NCBI RefSeq assembly: GCF_004331645.1
Contig: NZ_SJSK01000006.1
Location: 248,001 to 312,000 of the forward strand
Reading direction: 5' to 3'
Source: Pedobacter frigiditerrae
GTDB taxonomy: Bacteria > Bacteroidota > Bacteroidia > Sphingobacteriales > Sphingobacteriaceae
Length of the DNA: 64,000 nt
Part shown: positions 61,953 through 64,000 of the stretch, in pieces
Layout: every line of letters begins with the position of its first letter
How positions within the stretch are numbered: position 1 is the stretch's first letter
Notes under the pieces: generated by a model
The model's database searches: none
The model's input: only the letters and a program-made list of their open reading frames with translations
What the model was told of the DNA's origin: nothing
Program-made: the position numbers and the translations under genes

Positions 61953-63212
61953 AGTTTTCTGTGGTTTCTTCTTAGCGGCAGGAAATAAAACATTATTTAG
62001 TATTAAACGATAGCCTGCTGAATTTGGGTGTAAGCTTAAATCTGTCGGTGGGTCATTTACTTGGTGTTGGTAATCCTCTGGGTCGTGGCCGCCATAAAAA
62101 GTAAATTGCCCTTTGCCTATTTCACCATGCAGATAACGCACTTCATTACCACCTTTATTTTCTCCTAAAACCGTAACGTTAGGTTTAACCAAATTCTTTT
62201 TAAAGGCGGTAGTTTGCCCCATGAAACCCTTAATCACTTTGTCATGGTCTTGTGTAAGCATAGTAGGTACTAAATCCCATTTGGCAGAAAAGTCAAACAA
62301 AGTAAAATAGTCATTACTTTCATTAAAATTTCTGGTTTGGGTTGCATCAATATCAGAAAATTCATATCGCTCAGGATTCATGTCTAATTTAAAATCCTTA
62401 AAGGCAACACTTTTATTATAGTCTAACTTTTGTTGTGCATTGACATCAGTTCCGTCACCATCAAACATACTTTCTGCAATGTCTATGCCTTCTGCAGCAA
62501 GAGCAATGTCAAAACTATCAGTTCCAGAACACATAGCGAAAAGAAATCCACCACCTGCACAAAATTCCTTAATGTGTTTTGCTACTGCCAATTTCATTTC
62601 AGATACTTTCTTAAATCCATTTCTTTTGGCTGCTGCTTCTTGGTATTTCACATCATCCTTGTACCAGGTTGCATTTCTAAAAGAACTCCAAAAGCGCCCA
62701 TATTGACCAGTAAAATCTTCATGGTGCAAGTGCAACCAATCGTAACTGGTTAACTTATCCTTTAAAATTTCATCGTCGTAAATAATTTCGTAAGGAATTT
62801 CGGCATAGGTTAATACTAAAGTTACGGCATCATCCCACGGTAGTTTGCTTTTTGGAGAATAAACGGCAATTTTGGGAGTTTTCTCCAACTTTACCATTTC
62901 CATATTTACATCTGGATTATTGATCTCATTTAAAATTGCATTCACTTTTCCATCGGCTAAAATCTCGTAAGAAACACCACGAACCTTACATTCATCCTCA
63001 ACAATCTTAGTATATTTAACTAAAAAACTTCCGCCTCGGTAATTTAATAACCAGTCTACATCTGCTTGCTGTTTAATACTCCAATAGGCAATGCCATAAG
63101 CCTTTAAGTGGTTTTTCTGACCTTCATCCATATAAATTAATATAGATGAAGCTTTGGCGGCCACAGAAAGGAGAAGAATTGTAAATAATAAAATATATTT
63201 TTTCAGAAACAT
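61950..63212 (-). CDS. Secreted protein annotated elsewhere as asparagine synthetase B (label doubtful)
   Basis: 420 aa. A signal peptide (FLKKYILLFTILLLSVAAKAS) precedes SILIYMDEGQKNHLKAYGIAYWSIKQ, an ordered block found in Bacteroidetes proteins labelled asparagine synthetase B. The sequence has neither the N-terminal Cys glutaminase nor the SGGxDS ATP motif of AsnB, so that label is very likely wrong. Visible blocks such as EFCAGGGFLFAMCSGTDSFDIALAAEGIDI, YLHGEIGKGQFTFYGGHDPEDYQH and SAGYRLILNNVLFPA resemble a glutamine-amidotransferase-like fold. An exported location and unknown function are the safest call. Confidence 0.82.
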   Translation of the reverse strand: MFLKKYILLFTILLLSVAAKASSILIYMDEGQKNHLKAYGIAYWSIKQQADVDWLLNYRGGSFLVKYTKIVEDECKVRGVSYEILADGKVNAILNEINNPDVNMEMVKLEKTPKIAVYSPKSKLPWDDAVTLVLTYAEIPYEIIYDDEILKDKLTSYDWLHLHHEDFTGQYGRFWSSFRNATWYKDDVKYQEAAAKRNGFKKVSEMKLAVAKHIKEFCAGGGFLFAMCSGTDSFDIALAAEGIDIAESMFDGDGTDVNAQQKLDYNKSVAFKDFKLDMNPERYEFSDIDATQTRNFNESNDYFTLFDFSAKWDLVPTMLTQDHDKVIKGFMGQTTAFKKNLVKPNVTVLGENKGGNEVRYLHGEIGKGQFTFYGGHDPEDYQHQVNDPPTDLSLHPNSAGYRLILNNVLFPAAKKKPQKT

Positions 63213-63461
63213 AATTTGATGCTTATTACGAATGTATATTTTTTGTAGGCCATTTAAAAATATTTACGTTCATTAAAACGTTAAATTAAAGCAATTGATA
63301 TAGATTTATAATTTCTTGACAGGAAATATACGCTAATACTATAGCTAATCGTTTCAAATTGTTAAATTTGCTCCCCGCAAACTAGAATGATTTATAGTTA
63401 ATATATAAAAGAAACACTCTAGTTTCTAACCGTTAAAAACATTTCAAAGAAAAAATATAAA

Positions 63462-63926
63462 ATGAGTAAAGCAATAATAAAAACCGAAAAAGGTGACATG
63501 ACCGTTGAGTTCTATGATAATGATGCTCCTAAAGCAGTTGCCAATTTTAAAAAATTAGCTAGCGAAGGCTTTTATGATGGAATCGCATTTCACCGTGTAA
63601 TTCCTAATTTTATGGTTCAAGGTGGTTGTCCTAACTCTAAAGATGGTGCAAGCGGTATGGCTGGTACTGGTGGTCCAGGTTACAAAATTGATTGTGAAAC
63701 AAGTGGAGGAAACCAATATCATGATCGCGGTGTTTTATCTATGGCGCATGCTGGTAGAAACACTGGTGGAAGTCAGTTCTTTATCTGCCATAGTAGAGCA
63801 AATACAGCTCATTTAGATGGCGTACACACTGTTTTTGGTAAGGTGACAGAAAATGTAGATATTGTAGACGATATTAGACAAGGTGATAAAATCTTGACGA
63901 TTGAAGTTTTAGAAGAAAACGCGTAA
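63462..63926 (+). CDS. Peptidyl-prolyl cis-trans isomerase (cyclophilin)
   Basis: 154 aa, a single cyclophilin domain without signal peptide, so cytoplasmic. Active-site blocks: FHRVIPNFMVQGG (catalytic Arg), GMAGTGGPGYKIDCE, LSMAHAGRNTGGSQFFI and HLDGVHTVFGKV. It speeds proline isomerisation in folding. The preceding 249 bp are AT-rich and contain no repeat or gene I can identify. A 74-bp tail to the window end holds no recognisable feature. Confidence 0.96.
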   Translation: MSKAIIKTEKGDMTVEFYDNDAPKAVANFKKLASEGFYDGIAFHRVIPNFMVQGGCPNSKDGASGMAGTGGPGYKIDCETSGGNQYHDRGVLSMAHAGRNTGGSQFFICHSRANTAHLDGVHTVFGKVTENVDIVDDIRQGDKILTIEVLEENA

Positions 63927-64000
63927 AGCGACTAGCGGCTGACGTCTTGTACGTCTAACGCCCATCGCCCTGCGCTTAACGCACAAATTATGAATTTAAG

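Noticed and set aside
63990-64000. Start of a next gene (ATGAATTTAAG)
   Set aside because: Only 11 bases are visible, too few to support a coding region.
1-64000. tRNA, rRNA, IS element, integrase or prophage genes
   Set aside because: I looked for transposase or integrase motifs, tRNA-like cloverleafs and rRNA segments and saw none; this is by eye and not a covariance search.

Overview
The window comes from a low-GC member of the Bacteroidetes, most likely a Sphingobacteriaceae species close to Pedobacter. Four things point there. Promoters have the phylum pattern (TTTG or TTG, 19-20 nt, then TAnnTTTG). Gene families typical of the group are present (MuiA/DUF4139, putative porin, CarboxypepD_reg-like secreted proteins, VF530, zinc-free L36). 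Shine-Dalgarno sequences are rare. Short intergenic repeats are abundant. The genus is inferred from general familiarity, not from a database comparison.

Regions. (1) 1-3.8 kb: a histidine kinase cut by the window start, exonuclease III, a GAF histidine kinase and a single-domain response regulator. (2) 4.0-15.8 kb: envelope and secreted proteins. These include two paralogous CarboxypepD_reg-like proteins on either side of an M1 peptidase, a ThuA protein, a MuiA-like protein, a Pr6Pr membrane protein and several small or unrecognised proteins. (3) 16.3-37.4 kb: the translation cluster. The str block (rpsL-rpsG-fusA-rpsJ) ends in a strong terminator, and 2.4 kb of unrelated genes (a coiled-coil membrane protein, TauE/SafE and DUF1634) separate it from the rplC-rplQ block. 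The latter holds the S10/spc/alpha genes, secY, map, infA, rpmJ and rpoA. The short genes rpmD and rpmJ are both present. (4) 37.5-41.1 kb: a GMC oxidoreductase with a Tat/lipoprotein subunit-3 partner, and a methyltransferase. (5) 41.6-43.5 kb: dnaK. (6) 43.8-52.2 kb, all on the minus strand: a sugar kinase plus nucleotidyltransferase pair, a HerA-like ATPase, a CAT-like acyltransferase with a HAD phosphatase, an M42 peptidase, a GNAT and an acyl-CoA carboxylase beta subunit. (7) 52.4-55.8 kb: an inorganic-carbon module, with a SulP transporter and two beta-carbonic anhydrases. (8) 56.3-63.9 kb: pruA, an overlapping lpxK-purine nucleoside phosphorylase-porin operon, a protein usually mislabelled asparagine synthetase B, and a cyclophilin.

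Most genes are ordinary housekeeping genes, and I see no defence island, prophage, IS element, CRISPR array, tRNA or rRNA. The less expected content is non-coding. A mosaic intergenic repeat family has a 41-nt block that aligns without gaps at three loci. A structured RNA candidate lies between an internal promoter and rpsH, and hairpins lie in several ribosomal intercistronic gaps. Some -7 promoter elements sit 4-5 nt from the start codon, which suggests leaderless mRNAs. The S10 operon is split after rpsJ, with a new promoter and leader before rplC. None of these is proven; each has a stated check.
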